Under the pieces are notes generated by a model. That model worked only from the letters and a program-made list of their open reading frames with translations. It made no database searches and was not told the origin of the DNA. Position numbers and translations under genes: made by a program. From contig CM020619.1 in assembly GCA_009829735.1 (NCBI GenBank), positions 6,650,083-6,714,082 on the forward strand: DNA of 64,000 nucleotides, read 5' to 3'. How positions within the stretch are numbered: the stretch's first letter is position 1; each line of letters begins with the position of its first letter. Of this stretch, positions 1 through 10,782 are shown one piece after another. This DNA comes from Pyropia yezoensis (lineage: Eukaryota > Rhodophyta > Bangiophyceae > Bangiales > Bangiaceae).

Positions 1-1005
1 CAAAGGTCAGCAAATTGTGTGGCCAGTCTAGTCCAAGTGCTCATCAATCTCGATGAGATCCAAGCTTTCCCTGTACTACAAAACATACACCTACTGCTAG
101 AGCAGACTGAGAAGAGTGAGATGCTGTTTTCTCTTTTGTTTTGCTCTCCTGTTCTCCTTGAGCTATGATCGAGAGATGAGGCAGGACTGTTCATATTCCG
201 CGTGTAATGTCGACCAGCTCATTCAGCCAAAGGGAGCACCCGATCTGCTCACAGATCGTTGCCGGCGGTGCTCCGCGAGCGAACCAATCTTTCTGAGTGT
301 CGCCAGAAGACGCCTCTGGAGCCACCAGGGTCGAGAAATGTACACTCTGTGGCGGACAAAAAAAAAAAAGCAGATCCAGAAGAGTGTCAACGCTCATGTC
401 TCGATGGTTTGCAAGGAAAACAACAACGTCTACGTTCATCTATTTGAAAGAGGTCTGACGGCCAGGTCATGTGTGTTTCCCTTGTTCCTCTCTTGGAAAT
501 ATCCATAGATGAACGCTGCGGACCACTGCGCAGAATTGCTTGTCTCTCGACGAAAATCGAGCCCGATTTTGTCTTTTTTCTGTTTTGCACTGCCAGACGT
601 CTGCCGCGCTTTAGCATGCCAATTTATTGCCGGAGTGGCGGCGTACTTTATTTTTGCCCGAGTGCGGCCGAGGGTATGCGCAGAGCACAAAGAATCTCTG
701 TCAGGATCACGGGCAGAGTTGTGGCAATGTATTTATTGTTCACCAATGGTGAGGTACTGTTCATTGGTCTGGTCACAGCTCTCGCCCCTCGCGCCGACCA
801 TCGTCCTCGACGCCGCCCGACACCCGACTTGTCGCTCGACGCTGCTTGTGCTTCATCCCGTCTGGCGGGTGTGTGCCAGATGACGTGCTATGTGCCGTCC
901 CCCGTGGTGTGCTCGCCCCTTCCTTTGTGGCAGGGGTGTCTTCGACGACGGTCGTCACCGGCGGCAGCCCTGTGCTGCCGTCCGCGAACCTCCCCACCAG
1001 TCCGT
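1..1005. other. No supported gene
   Basis: The first 750 bases or so are clearly AT-richer than the flanks and contain an 11-base A run near 360. Short open frames occur on both strands but none shows a recognisable domain or sustained protein-like composition. From about 780 the sequence becomes GC-rich and probably forms the promoter/5' leader of the small gene starting at 1006; a longer frame open from 469 in the same phase is composition noise as far as I can see. Confidence 0.5.
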
Positions 1006-1332
1006 ATGGCAGCAGCGACGGCGGCGGCGGTGGGAGTGGTAGTGGCGGCGGCGACCCCCCCCGTTCCCTCTGCCCCCCCCTCCTCTCGTGCGCCCGAGGC
1101 GGCGCCTTTCACTTGCCGCATCTGTAAGGCCACTGTTGCGGGCGGCACCAACGGTCCCGCCGCGTGTGCACGGCACCCTGGCCCATGGCTGGGGGCAGAA
1201 AATGGCAAGCTCACCGGCACCGGCCCCGCCAACCCGGCGCTGGTCCGCGGCGTCAGCTACTTTTGGGACTGCTGTGGGGGGGGACGGGATGCCCCACCGT
1301 GTGCGGTGGGCTGGCACGAGGCATACGAGTGA
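1006..1332 (+). CDS. Small CHORD-like Cys/His (putative zinc-binding) protein
   Basis: A 108-residue protein. Residues 1-34 are an Ala/Val/Pro-rich leader; the rest carries a regular Cys/His pattern: C37-x2-C40, C54-x2-H57 inside CARHPG, C89-C90 inside YFWDCC, then C99 and H104 just before the end. The order C-x2-C, CxxHPG, W-x-CC, C-x(4)-H resembles the CHORD-type zinc module (HPG followed by a WSCC-like element and a GCxxGxH-like end), so two metal sites are likely; this is a family-style inference, not a confident assignment. I chose the ATG at 1006 because it is the last in-frame Met before the conserved part and starts the GC-rich coding-like stretch. The frame is open upstream to 469, so an N-terminal extension is possible. 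Function unknown; the neighbour on the opposite strand is a cation exchanger, with no evident link. Confidence 0.5.
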   Translation: MAAATAAAVGVVVAAATPPVPSAPPSSRAPEAAPFTCRICKATVAGGTNGPAACARHPGPWLGAENGKLTGTGPANPALVRGVSYFWDCCGGGRDAPPCAVGWHEAYE

Positions 1333-1612
1333 GGGCCACCACTGGTCGATCAGCTGGCGGGAGGAGTGCGGGGAGGGCGGCTGGAGGTGTATGGGTGCAG
1401 GTTGACGCCGTGACTGGTTGGGCGGGGGGGGAGGCGGGCAACCTGTCGGCGATGACGGGGTGCTCACTGTTGACCGCTCTCTACAGTGGCCAACGACTTT
1501 TACCAAGCTGATTGGCACCCTGCGCCAACCCTGCGTGGCAGTCATCTCGGCCTGTGGGTACCTTATTGCGCCCACCGGCAGCCAGCTTCGCCTTATCGCA
1601 GAAAGAAACTCT

Positions 1613-3499
1613 CTAGTTGAGGCCCACCACGTTCTGCAGGAAGAAGCAAAGCAGCAGGGACAGCGGGAACAGCGACAGAATCCAATAGCCATCGCGAGTC
1701 AACAAGTTCCGCTTCGTCGCGAAGTAGAACATGAGAGCTTCAACGACCAGAATGGCCATCGTCTCGGCCGTGAACTGCCACTCCAAGCCCTTGGCCCACA
1801 CGAGCAGGAGGAAAATCCCGAGACAGAAGGTGTTGTTCATAATGGCAGCTCCGAGCAGCGTGGCAAAGGAAATTGTGATCGTGCGCTTCGTTCGCTTGGC
1901 CGCGTATGCACTTGCCGCGATCAGCTCTGACGCGTTGGAAGCGAGAGGTGCAAGGATGAAGGAAATGAAAAACGGCTCCACCCCAATACGCCCGCCAATG
2001 GAGCTGAGTACCGAGCACATGGGGTCACTGAAGAGCAACACCATGGCCGTGCCGAGGCCCATCATGGTGAAAGCCCGCTTCTTAATTAGCGCCAGTTGCA
2101 CGTCCGGGTCCTGATCGCGAAGGTCCTCGGGCACTTCTTCCTCCTCCTCATCCTCGTCGTGGGCTTGGGGGCCGTCACGCACGACAGCAGCATAAGAAGG
2201 GGAGCCAGGGGCGCCAGCGGGTGCCTCTGCGTCGATAGGCGCAGTCTGTGCCACACGTTCCGGTGGCGCATGGGCGCCCCGCGACAGGATGTAGTCGGGC
2301 ATGCAGCGGCAAAACTCGTCAAAGCACACGTCCCCCGAGTCGTCGGCGTCAAAAGTCTTGAGCATGTCAGAGATCTCAGAGGGTGACAGCTTCTCGCCAA
2401 GGTCCAGCATCAGGTACTGTAGCTCTTGGTCTGAGATGCGCCCATCCCCGTCGGTGTCATAGTGCTGGAAAAACGTGCGCAACAGGTCTCGCAGCCGCTT
2501 GTCCGCCGAGTTGGTGCCATGCAGGGCAGTCGTCTCACTCGGCGACGCCGCGCTCGACTGAGAGGCCGCCTCATGGAGGTCGGAAAAGAAGGCTGCCGTC
2601 AAGGACAACTCGTGCTTGCGAATTGCCTTGGCCTTAACCTGGTCCACCACACTCGCACGAAAGTCGTCATCCACTGGAGTCGTCGCAAAGATCTGATACC
2701 AAAGATACCAAACAAAAGCCACGATGCAGCAGACGAGGCCCGCAAACGCCCACCACTTTTGAGAGGCCGCACCAGCCGCCACTACCGAGGCCGAAGTCGT
2801 CCCGTCCTGCCGACCGTGGGAGCCTGAGAAGAGCGCCGGAATCTGAATGATAAAGTAGGGCACCGCGGTGATCAACATGATGCGGCCAGATACGGCCACC
2901 ATGGCGTTGGGCTGCACCCCCGTAGCCGTGGGGTGCACGTTGCCGGGCGGAGAGAGCTTCGGCCTCGCCCCGTAGCTGGCCTCCCCTGACGGCGAGATAT
3001 TCACGCGCCCGGCCCATATGCTCTGGGCAAACGGCACAGTCAGCAGCATAATGGTTGAGCCCGCGAGCGCACCCACGCCCACACCCACCTCCTCCTGCGC
3101 GTTGGCACCCAGCCCTGAAAAGAGGACGATGGCCCCATCCGGCACGGCGCCGAGAATGGGCAGTACAACCGACCCGACAATATCCCTCAGTGAAGGAACC
3201 AGCAGCAGCAACTCGCTGCCGTCAGCGATCAGGTTAGACGCCACGAAAAGGATGCTTCCATACACGGCAAGGAGCAGCAACACTTGGACAAAACCAAAGC
3301 CGGGAGAGACGGTGCAGCGGGCCGCCTCGGCTAGCACCTCGTACTGCTCCGACGCCATGCGGGCCGACGCCCCGCCAGCTGAGGACGCATTGGTGCTCAC
3401 AGTGGACAGCTCCCGCAAGGCGCGGCAAGTAGACGTCCACGCCGAGCCGCCAGGCAGCGTCTCGGGCTCGATAAAGAGCTTGGCAAGCAGTTCCGCCAT
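1613..3499 (-). CDS. NCL-type Na+/Ca2+ exchanger with two EF hands
   Basis: A 628-residue membrane antiporter of the plant/algal NCL (EF-CAX) type, expected to exchange Ca2+ against Na+ or H+ across an endomembrane. An N-terminal half (about residues 66-165) has hydrophobic segments around the first alpha repeat, GAVPDGAIVLFSG at 117-129. After more membrane segments (199-222, 251-270) comes a cytosolic loop with two EF hands: DTDGDGRISDQE at 348-359 and DADDSGDVCFDE at 384-395. Both keep acidic residues at positions 1, 3 and 12. An acidic run (about 448-460) leads into the second membrane half with the alpha-2 repeat LAPLASNASELIAAS at 516-530, and three further hydrophobic segments to the C-terminus. 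The order (repeat, EF-hand loop, repeat) and the length match plant NCL proteins. The start is ATG at 3499; no intron is needed. Ca2+ binding to the loop probably regulates transport (family knowledge). Confidence 0.9.
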   Translation of the reverse strand: MAELLAKLFIEPETLPGGSAWTSTCRALRELSTVSTNASSAGGASARMASEQYEVLAEAARCTVSPGFGFVQVLLLLAVYGSILFVASNLIADGSELLLLVPSLRDIVGSVVLPILGAVPDGAIVLFSGLGANAQEEVGVGVGALAGSTIMLLTVPFAQSIWAGRVNISPSGEASYGARPKLSPPGNVHPTATGVQPNAMVAVSGRIMLITAVPYFIIQIPALFSGSHGRQDGTTSASVVAAGAASQKWWAFAGLVCCIVAFVWYLWYQIFATTPVDDDFRASVVDQVKAKAIRKHELSLTAAFFSDLHEAASQSSAASPSETTALHGTNSADKRLRDLLRTFFQHYDTDGDGRISDQELQYLMLDLGEKLSPSEISDMLKTFDADDSGDVCFDEFCRCMPDYILSRGAHAPPERVAQTAPIDAEAPAGAPGSPSYAAVVRDGPQAHDEDEEEEEVPEDLRDQDPDVQLALIKKRAFTMMGLGTAMVLLFSDPMCSVLSSIGGRIGVEPFFISFILAPLASNASELIAASAYAAKRTKRTITISFATLLGAAIMNNTFCLGIFLLLVWAKGLEWQFTAETMAILVVEALMFYFATKRNLLTRDGYWILSLFPLSLLLCFFLQNVVGLN

Positions 3500-3850
3500 G
3501 ATAAACCAACGCAGCGGCGTCCTCTGTCTTCACGCCCCAAGCTGTCGTGTAGCGTCTGGTGTAGAGCACGCCGGCTGGTTGCGCGGGACAGTGTCGCAGG
3601 CCAACGGAGCCAACTGCAGGGCGCCACTGCCCCGCCCGTCCGCGACAGCCCTGGTGCTCGGATGGATGGGTGTTGCTGGGCACCCCCCCCACAGTGAGCG
3701 CCTGTATAGGTGTTTTACTTCCTCGGCCGTGGGCAGGTCTATCATCTATTGGTGATATCGCTCACTGTCTGCCTTGCCGGCGCGGCGCGGAACTTACAGT
3801 CCTCGCGAACCACCTGACCGACACATGGGCTGCACCGCAGCCTGTTGAAT

Positions 3851-3914
3851 TGAACGGACGCGCTACAGTACTGTACTGTGTGCAGACATTACAGAACCGT
3901 AGCGCGTCCGTTCA
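3851..3914. repeat. Short inverted-repeat element (16-bp perfect arms)
   Basis: The arm TGAACGGACGCGCTAC at 3851-3866 is repeated as its exact reverse complement at 3899-3914, with a 32-base centre that contains ACAGTACTGT-like palindromes. It could be a miniature transposable element or simply a hairpin; I see no clear target duplication. Confidence 0.6.
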
Positions 3915-5953
3915 CTGGTGCCGCGGTAGGTGACAAAAACGTGTCCCAATCATGGCCAGGCCCACTTTCCCGCGGAGAGATCGTGATACAGTACAAGCAT
4001 ACGTGTGCGAAGAGCCGCTCTCCTTCAAGGCGACCACCTGAAAGCGCGAACCACCGTGGCAAGCCGCAGCGGCCAGCAATCGCGGCGCCCCCCCCGCAGC
4101 CGTGATCCTCCGCGGCCGAGCTTGTCTTCCCTCTGGGCAACGGCCGAGCTTGTCTCCCCTCTGGGCAGCCCCCTTCCAAACGCGTTTGCCGTCGGGACGG
4201 CTCGAGCGCCGGGCCGCTGTCAGCCGCCATCAGCAGCCATCCCCTTCACCGTTCGCCCTAGCTGCTAGGCTCCCACCCGGTCACGGGCGGGTGGATGGGC
4301 CTCGACGGATCGGCACGTCGCCCCCCGGCCAGCCGCGCTCCGCGGCGGAGATGCTTTCCCACCGCGGGGCCGACGCGCCCACCCCCCGTCACCTCGGCTG
4401 CCGTGACCGACCGAGGCACTAACCTGCCGGGTACACGTCGCCACCAAAGGCCCGCAGGGCAGCGTCGTGGGCGGGCGGCAGGTCGTCCCTACCACCGTGG
4501 CCGGCGCTTGTCTCTGTCAGCCGCCACAGGAGGGTGGCCGTGGGAGCGTTGGTCGCCTCCCGGCTTGTGGCAACGCCGCCCGCGGGGCGCAAGCTGTACC
4601 CGGCAGTGGTGGGCAGGACGGCCGCCGCCCGCGGGTCGCGGTCGCGGAGTGGGCGGCGCGGTGTTGTGCCACCTCGGCGCGCATCCGCTCGGCGCGGCCT
4701 GTGCCAAGGGGGTGGTGAGTAGAGGGCGCGTTCGCAGCTGCGACCTCCCCCATGTACCCTCTTGGAGGGGGCAGGGGTGGCGGGGGATGGGAGAGTACTG
4801 GCCGTCAACGATTGGGTGGGGGCACCGTCGCTGGCCCGCGGGGGCCCCTCGGCTGCCCTCCGTCGTACCACAGGCGATAGCGTGCGAGGGAAAAAGAGAT
4901 GCGATCCCCGTCGACGGCCTGTCCTGCGCCCCTGGCGTTGATCGCGGGCGGCCACGCCCCACCAGCGGCGCGTGGCCGCTTGCGCCGGGCCGCAAGGCGG
5001 CCGGGTGGCATCGGCGGCAGCAGTGGCGTTGCCGCTGGCGGTCTCCGACGGCGGCAGCCGGGCGCAGAGCGCGCCGGCTGGTGGCCCGTTGAAAGGCGCG
5101 CACAGTGAAGGATGCGCCACCGCCACGGCCACCGTCGCGACCACAACTGCTGTTGGTCACAACCGCCACCGCCACTGTCGCGACAGCGACCGCGGCCGCC
5201 ACTGCCGCCGCCGCCGCCTCTGCTACCACCTCTGGCCAGCGCGCAGCGTGACGCCGATACCAAAGAAGGTTCGATGGCAGTCTGCCCGCACAGGGCACGG
5301 CGGCGAGCCCACCACGACAGGCCCAACCGACGGCCACCCGCGACAGGCGGGGGTGGAAGACGTGGCCGGCGGCATGTTTGGGGAGAATGGCAGCGGGAAG
5401 GGAACGGGGGGGCGCTTGTGGTACAGTGAAAGCGTGTGGTGCTGCGGAGGGCGCCATTGTTCCTACCTCCGACGAGCAGGGGCAGTGCCTGGCGGCGGTC
5501 AAAGAGGAGAAAAGCACTCCACACGATCGGGGGCTGCTTGGGAGGAGAGACGGCGATGGCCACCGCGGAGATTCCTCGTATTTCTTTCTGTAGTATTGCG
5601 GCCCTGCGAAGCGCCCCTCCGCCGAAGCGGAGGATGGGTACCCATCGTCGCCCGGGAGGCGGTCGCAGCGGGGAGGGGAGGCCGGTGAGGCGGGAGGGAG
5701 ACGGAGGAGGCGGGGTGGCACGGCGACGTCTGTCCCGTTCCACGTGTCAACCCCCTCCTTGGTGGGAGAGATCAACGAGGAATTGTTGCCTCACTCCTGC
5801 GAAAACCCCCTCTCGCTGTCTCGCGGCGCCCGCCCGCGAGCGTCCGTTCCGCCCCTCGCCGTGCGCGGCGGGTGCCGTGGCGCCGTGGCGCCGCGCCCCG
5901 TGGGTGCGGGTGGCGTCTTTGCCCGCTGCCCTGGCCGCGCCCGGGAGCCTGCG

Positions 5954-6112
5954 GTGGTGACGGTGGCGGCGGCAGCGGCTGTGGCGGTGGCGGTGGTGGC
6001 GGTGGCGGTGGCGGTGGTGGCGGTGGCGGTGGCGGTGGTGGTCGGCGCGGCGGTCGTGGTGGCGGTGGTGGTGGTGCGCGGCGGCGGCGACGGCGGCGAC
6101 GGCGGCGACGAC
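5954..6112 (+). repeat. GGC/GGT trinucleotide low-complexity repeat
   Basis: About 160 bases made almost only of GGC, GGT and GAC triplets (poly-Gly, poly-Val or poly-Ala depending on the frame). Every frame stays open across it, which inflates spurious ORFs here. Confidence 0.8.
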
Positions 6113-6182
6113 TGCACCCCCGGCGTGTTGGGTGGTGGTGGGTGGGCACGGGCGGCAGCGTTGTGTGGGCGGTGGCCGCGCC

Positions 6183-6249
6183 GGGGGGGTGGGGGGGGGG
6201 GACGGCGGGCAGGGGGAGTAGGTCGGGGGGGGCGGGTGGGCGGGCGGGC
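6183..6249 (+). other. Cluster of G tracts with quadruplex potential
   Basis: At least eight runs of three or more G within 67 bases, separated by 1-6 bases, about 850 bp before the GATA start codon. This meets the usual pattern for G-quadruplex formation. A regulatory role is only a guess. Confidence 0.45.
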
Positions 6250-7089
6250 AGCTACGCCGCCACCGTGGAGGCGCCGGTCCCCCCTTCGCGTCCCCCCTTC
6301 CACTTTCCCACCTGCCCCTCCCCCACCAAACCGTCCGTTGCCCCTTCGCTGCCTCCTTGTCATTTCCCCAGGCGAGTGGCGCGCGCGGCCGTCCCCTGGC
6401 CCCCCTCGGTTGTGCGGCGCTGTGCTCGTGGGCGGGGGTGGGTGGAGGGTGCGGGGGGTGGGGGGGGGAGTGCGCTTGGCGAGTGCTGGCGTGTCGTGGG
6501 GTGGGGTGGTGTCTGTGTGTCGGGGGGTGCGGGCTGGTGTGTGTGGGCGTGGGGGGGCGTGCCCGCCGGCAGCCGCCCATCCCCTGCGCCCCGTGCGCGG
6601 CGCGCGCCGGGCGGCGTGCGGGTGCGACCGCCGACGGCCGCCACCCCTTGCCACCTTCGTCACCCCGATTGGCTCGCGCTGCGGCTCGGCGCGACCGCAG
6701 GGGGAGGGAGAGGCTGCGTGGGTGCCTCTTCGCCGTTGTCGCCGCCATCGCCTCCCGGCGTTTTGCGCGTCCTCACCCCCGTCAAGGCGAGCAGCACGCC
6801 GCACTCCCCGCCGCTGCGGCGACCGCCGCTGGGTTGGCGTGGCGGATGCGTGGCGCCGCGGTCGGGTGGGTGGGGTGTGGCTGCTGCTGCCGCCGCCGCC
6901 GCCCCTCCTCTTTCGCTGCCCCCGGCTTCTTCTGTCCTTCGCCCCCCGCTCTTGGTCTGAGCCCTGTTTGCGCTGTCGTCTCTCCAGCCCCTTGCCCCAC
7001 ATCATCTTCTCTGCCCGCCGCCACGGGCTCGCCATTGCCCCACCGGCCCCCCCTTCCGCCTCTTCTACTCCCCCTGTCTGCTCGTCACC

Positions 7090-10000
7090 ATGCCCCCTCC
7101 CCCGCAACTCAAGTGTGTGCACTGCGGCGCGACGGCCACCCCGCTGTGGCGGTCTGGCCCCGACGGCCCCAAGACGCTGTGCAATGCGTGTGGGGTGCGA
7201 CACAAGAAGGGGCGGCTGGCGCTCTTCCTCACCCGCCCACCCTCACCGCCCGGGGGGGGGGGGGGCGGCGGTAGCGGCCGCCGCCGTCGCCGAGGCCGTG
7301 ACGGCGACGGGGGGGATGACCAAGAGGAGGAGGGCAGCGGCGGCGCCGGCGGCAGCGGCGGTGTGGCGTCCCAGTGGGGGCCGCTGACCGCCGCACCGAC
7401 GCCCTATCCCGCGCCTGTGGAGGCGTCGTTGGCCGCCGCGTCGGCCAGCTACCAAGCAAAGGCGGCCAAGGCGGCCAAGCGGGCGGCTGCTGCCGCCGCC
7501 GCCGCGGCGGCTGCTGATGGCGAACCCGCGGGGGAGCCGCCATCGCCCCCGCGCCGGTCCCGGGTAGCTGCCGCCGCCGCGGCAGCGGCAGCGGGCGTGG
7601 CGCCCGCGCCCGCCCCACGGCGGCGACGTGGGGTAGGCGCGGCGGCCGGCGCGACGGCCGTGCCACCACCGTCGGGGGCTGGGGAATCCCCAGTGGGGCT
7701 GGCGTCGTATCCCGCTGCAGCTTCCAATGTTTGGTCGCCCCGCACCCCGCGCCGCGGCGTGCCGCCACCTGCCCGTTCCCCCCCGGCACGCTCTTTGCCC
7801 GCCCGCTCTCCACCCGCGAGGTCACCACTGGCAGCGGGCGTGTCGGCAGCGTCGTTGCCTTCGTCTGGGGCAACGACCCCGGCGGGGGCGTCGTCGCCAC
7901 CACCGACGGGGCGCAAGGGAGGAGCTCGCCCGCGGGCTCCACCGACGGAGACTGTTGTGCCACCACCGCTGTCGTCGGCTGTGTTTGCGCCCGTTCCGTC
8001 ACTGCCGTCACTGGGATTGACGTCAGAGGCGGGGGCGGCGGGGGTGCCAGCGTCGCCGGCGTCACCACCCCCTTCGCCTGCTCGTGTGGACGCCATGGCT
8101 GGGGTGACCACCCCGTTGCGGTCCAGCCCGCCGGCGTCAGTGTCGGGGGGGTCTGGCCGTCGCGGGACGGCATCGTCAGGGGCCTCTCCCGCCCTCGGGG
8201 GAGTTCGCAAGGTCTCCTCCGAGGGCACCCTCGCAGCGGCCGCCGGCAGGACTGGCAGCCGCCGGTCACTAGGCACCGGCCGCGCCGCCCGCGCTTCCGC
8301 TGCGGTGGCTGTTGTGGGTGGGGGAGGAGTGGCTGGCGGCCGTTCGCCGGGGCTGGCAAGTCCACGACGGCTCCCGCCTGGCCTGGGCGCCCGCCCACGG
8401 CTGGGGGGGGGCGGTCTTTTCGGCGCGGGAGGGCTGGGTCTCGGGGGGGGGACCGCCGCGGTACTGTTTGCCGACGCGGGGCTCCTTGCGGGGGGTGGGC
8501 GGACGGCGCCCGCGTCGCCGCCGCCAGGTCGCCGCGCACGGGCAACTGCAAGGGGCGGGTTTGGCAGCGCCGGCGTGTATCGCGGCGGCAGTGTCGGGCT
8601 CGTTGGCATCAGCGGCGGCGGCGGTCGCCTGCTACGCCGAGGCAGTGGTGGCGCCGGCGGCGGTGCTGTTAATGGCGGTGGTGTGAATGACCGGGCGGCA
8701 GCTTCCATGCCCACCTCCCCCAACCTCCTCCGCCGCTCTGATGCGTACAGTAGTTTTGGCGGCAGGGAGAACGGTGACGCTGATGGGCTGGACGAGGTGG
8801 CCGCGGCTGCTGCTGTGGGGGGTGTAGGCGTGGCCGCCGTGGGTGGCACTGGTGGTTCCCACGTACATCGTTCCTCTGGGGTCGGTGGGGCGGGGGTCGC
8901 GGTCGGCGCCGGCTCTGGTGGTACCGCGGGCAACGGTGGGGCATACGGCCCGCTGGGATGGCGTGGCGACGGTGGCGGTGGCCGTGGGGCCGGTGGCGTG
9001 GGGGGAGCGGGGGGGCTGGCCGGCTGGGTGCCCGGCTGGGGCGACTTGGACACCCGGGGCGGCTACTGGGAGGCGGAGCCGTCGGGCATTCATGGCGTGT
9101 ACGCCGGCTATACGGGGTATGGCCATGGCGGCCTGGGTGGCATCGGTCTTGGCGGTGATGGCGGCGGTGGCGGCGGTGGCAGCCTGGGCATGGGTGGCAC
9201 CGGCGGCGCGGACGGGTGGGCGTCCCCTCCGCCCTGGCCGCGCTCCCTTGGCGTTGGCGGCTATGCGGGCCTGGGCGGTGGGGGCCGCCTGTTTGGGGGC
9301 TCCCCCTCACCGCCGCCGTTTGAAGTGGACGGCGGCACCGAGACGGAGCTCCTTCGCGTGGCTTTTACGTCTGAGGTGCGCGTTGGGGAGGGCGGCGGCG
9401 CCGCTGTTGCCGTTGCCGCCCGTGCGGTGGGCGTCGCCGAAATGATACTTGACGGGGTGGAGCCGGAGCGGGAGCTGCTGGGCGACGGTGAGGGTGGGGA
9501 GGGCGCGGCGGGAGCCGCGCCCGGCGCGCCGGCGCCGGCGTCGCCCCCCGGGACGGCACCAGGGGGCACCGCGTCCCCCCCGCTGCCATCCGGGTCGCGC
9601 GCCGGCGAGGCTGGCGGCACGGTCGCTGCTGTCGCCGCTTGCGTAGCGGCCCCGTTGGCCATGGCAGTGGCGCCGTTGGTGGGCGCCCCCGCCAGCACGC
9701 GGCCACCGCCGCCGCCCCCATCGTCGCTGATGGGACTGCGGGCGACGCTGGGAGCGTCCTCCCCTAGTACCCATGCGGCAGGGGCCGCAAGGGGAATAGT
9801 GCCGCCGCCGACGACCCCGCCACCACCACCGCCGCCGCCGCCGCCGCCACTACCACCGCTGCCGCCGCCGCCCCTTGCGCCGCCGCCTCTTGTGCCGCCA
9901 CGGCTTGCACCTGCCACTTGGGGACAAGGCGGCGTCGTGAGTAGCGGCTCCGACGTGGCTGCCGCGGCTGCGGTAGCCGCGGCGACCGCTGCTGCCGCCG

Positions 10001-10230
10001 CTGCCGATGCGGCGGCGGCAGCGGTGGTGCCTGACGTGGCGGCGGCGGTGCTGCTTCCTGACGGGGCCTCGTCGGGTGGCGGCAGCGGTAACGGTGGCTG
10101 CGGTGGAGGGGAGGGCAGCGGCGGCGGCGGCGGCGGCGGCGGCGGCAGCCCGCAGGCCGACGCCATCCTCGACGCGTTGGTGCCACCGTGGGATGGGGGG
10201 TGTGGCGGGTCTGGCGGCGGTGCGTGCTGA
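7090..10230 (+). CDS. GATA-type zinc-finger protein with long low-complexity tail
   Basis: Probable GATA-family transcription factor. The finger sits at the very N-terminus: C9-x2-C12-x18-C31-x2-C34 with the conserved [19 protein letters not shown] core and the basic HKKGRL after it, i.e. the x18 class common in plants. The rest of the 1046-residue frame is Gly/Ala/Pro/Ser-rich, with polyalanine (near 135), polyproline (about 910-935) and polyglycine blocks. Stretches of more varied sequence (for example around residues 535-570, 645-700 and 745-800) look genuinely coding. The ATG at 7090 has a good context and lies just before the finger. The stop at 10228-10230 follows a short acidic/hydrophobic segment. 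I am sure of the finger, less sure that the whole tail is one exon, because GC-rich DNA keeps all frames open and the opposite strand is also open. No second domain recognised. Confidence 0.8.
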   Translation: MPPPPQLKCVHCGATATPLWRSGPDGPKTLCNACGVRHKKGRLALFLTRPPSPPGGGGGGGSGRRRRRGRDGDGGDDQEEEGSGGAGGSGGVASQWGPLTAAPTPYPAPVEASLAAASASYQAKAAKAAKRAAAAAAAAAAADGEPAGEPPSPPRRSRVAAAAAAAAAGVAPAPAPRRRRGVGAAAGATAVPPPSGAGESPVGLASYPAAASNVWSPRTPRRGVPPPARSPPARSLPARSPPARSPLAAGVSAASLPSSGATTPAGASSPPPTGRKGGARPRAPPTETVVPPPLSSAVFAPVPSLPSLGLTSEAGAAGVPASPASPPPSPARVDAMAGVTTPLRSSPPASVSGGSGRRGTASSGASPALGGVRKVSSEGTLAAAAGRTGSRRSLGTGRAARASAAVAVVGGGGVAGGRSPGLASPRRLPPGLGARPRLGGGGLFGAGGLGLGGGTAAVLFADAGLLAGGGRTAPASPPPGRRARATARGGFGSAGVYRGGSVGLVGISGGGGRLLRRGSGGAGGGAVNGGGVNDRAAASMPTSPNLLRRSDAYSSFGGRENGDADGLDEVAAAAAVGGVGVAAVGGTGGSHVHRSSGVGGAGVAVGAGSGGTAGNGGAYGPLGWRGDGGGGRGAGGVGGAGGLAGWVPGWGDLDTRGGYWEAEPSGIHGVYAGYTGYGHGGLGGIGLGGDGGGGGGGSLGMGGTGGADGWASPPPWPRSLGVGGYAGLGGGGRLFGGSPSPPPFEVDGGTETELLRVAFTSEVRVGEGGGAAVAVAARAVGVAEMILDGVEPERELLGDGEGGEGAAGAAPGAPAPASPPGTAPGGTASPPLPSGSRAGEAGGTVAAVAACVAAPLAMAVAPLVGAPASTRPPPPPPSSLMGLRATLGASSPSTHAAGAARGIVPPPTTPPPPPPPPPPPLPPLPPPPLAPPPLVPPRLAPATWGQGGVVSSGSDVAAAAAVAAATAAAAAADAAAAAVVPDVAAAVLLPDGASSGGGSGNGGCGGGEGSGGGGGGGGGSPQADAILDALVPPWDGGCGGSGGGAC

Positions 10231-10782
10231 ATGGGCGGATTGGGTTGGAGGAGAGGCGCCACCCCGCCGCGACCGCTGTTTGGAGGGGTCGGGTGGGGGG
10301 CGTGAGAGTGGGGTTGGCCGTGGCCGTTGTCACCCCAGGGACCGACTATCTGGGGTGGGTTCTCGTGGCGGTGTTGGCTCTCCTCCGCGTGCCTCACACA
10401 AGTTGGGAGGGCGGGACAGAGTGGGTAATGGAAAGGGGGGGAGGGATGGGGGGAGAAGCCGCGGAGGGAGGGCGGAAGGAGAGGGGAGGGAAGGGAAGCA
10501 GCGGGGGGGCAGCAGCGATGACTGCCGACGCACAACCTCACGTACGCTGTCCAGCACGATGGCAAGCCACCACGCCCATTCCACGCCAACACCGCACGCG
10601 GCACCGTGGTTGTCAAACGCCGGTCGGTCAGCGCGCCCTTTGGTGGCGGCCGCGCACCGCCCGTCGTATCTCCCTTTGCCGCCCCGTTCCCTTGACCTCG
10701 TCACCGCCACGGACACTTTCTAGATGTCGTCAAGACACGCCCTGAGCAGGATACAGCCTTCCGGCCAATTCAATGGGATGTT

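Larger units (their letters stand above)
3500..7089. other. GC-rich intergenic spacer, no supported gene
   Basis: About 3.6 kb between the divergently oriented exchanger and GATA genes. Long frames are open on both strands (for example on the minus strand 4489-5775) but their products are Arg/Pro/Ala-rich with no domains and change character from frame to frame, as expected of random GC-rich DNA. It contains a short perfect inverted repeat (3851-3914), a GGC/GGT repeat (about 5954-6112) and a run of G tracts (6183-6249) that probably belong to the upstream region of the GATA gene. Confidence 0.5.

Noticed and set aside
469..1005. Upstream extension of the small Cys/His gene
   Set aside because: In phase, but residues look random and part of the DNA is AT-rich; kept as leader.
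4489..5775. 428-codon minus-strand frame in the exchanger-GATA spacer
   Set aside because: No domain, and overlapping frames on both strands are equally open.
5744..7387. 547-codon plus-strand frame running into the GATA gene
   Set aside because: Spans the GGC/GGT repeat and G clusters and is in a different phase from the GATA finger; an artefact of simple sequence.
7449..9053. 534-codon frame antisense to the GATA gene
   Set aside because: Pro/Ala/Arg-rich product without domains; GC-rich coding DNA leaves the opposite strand open. The same applies to 9261-10616 (minus).
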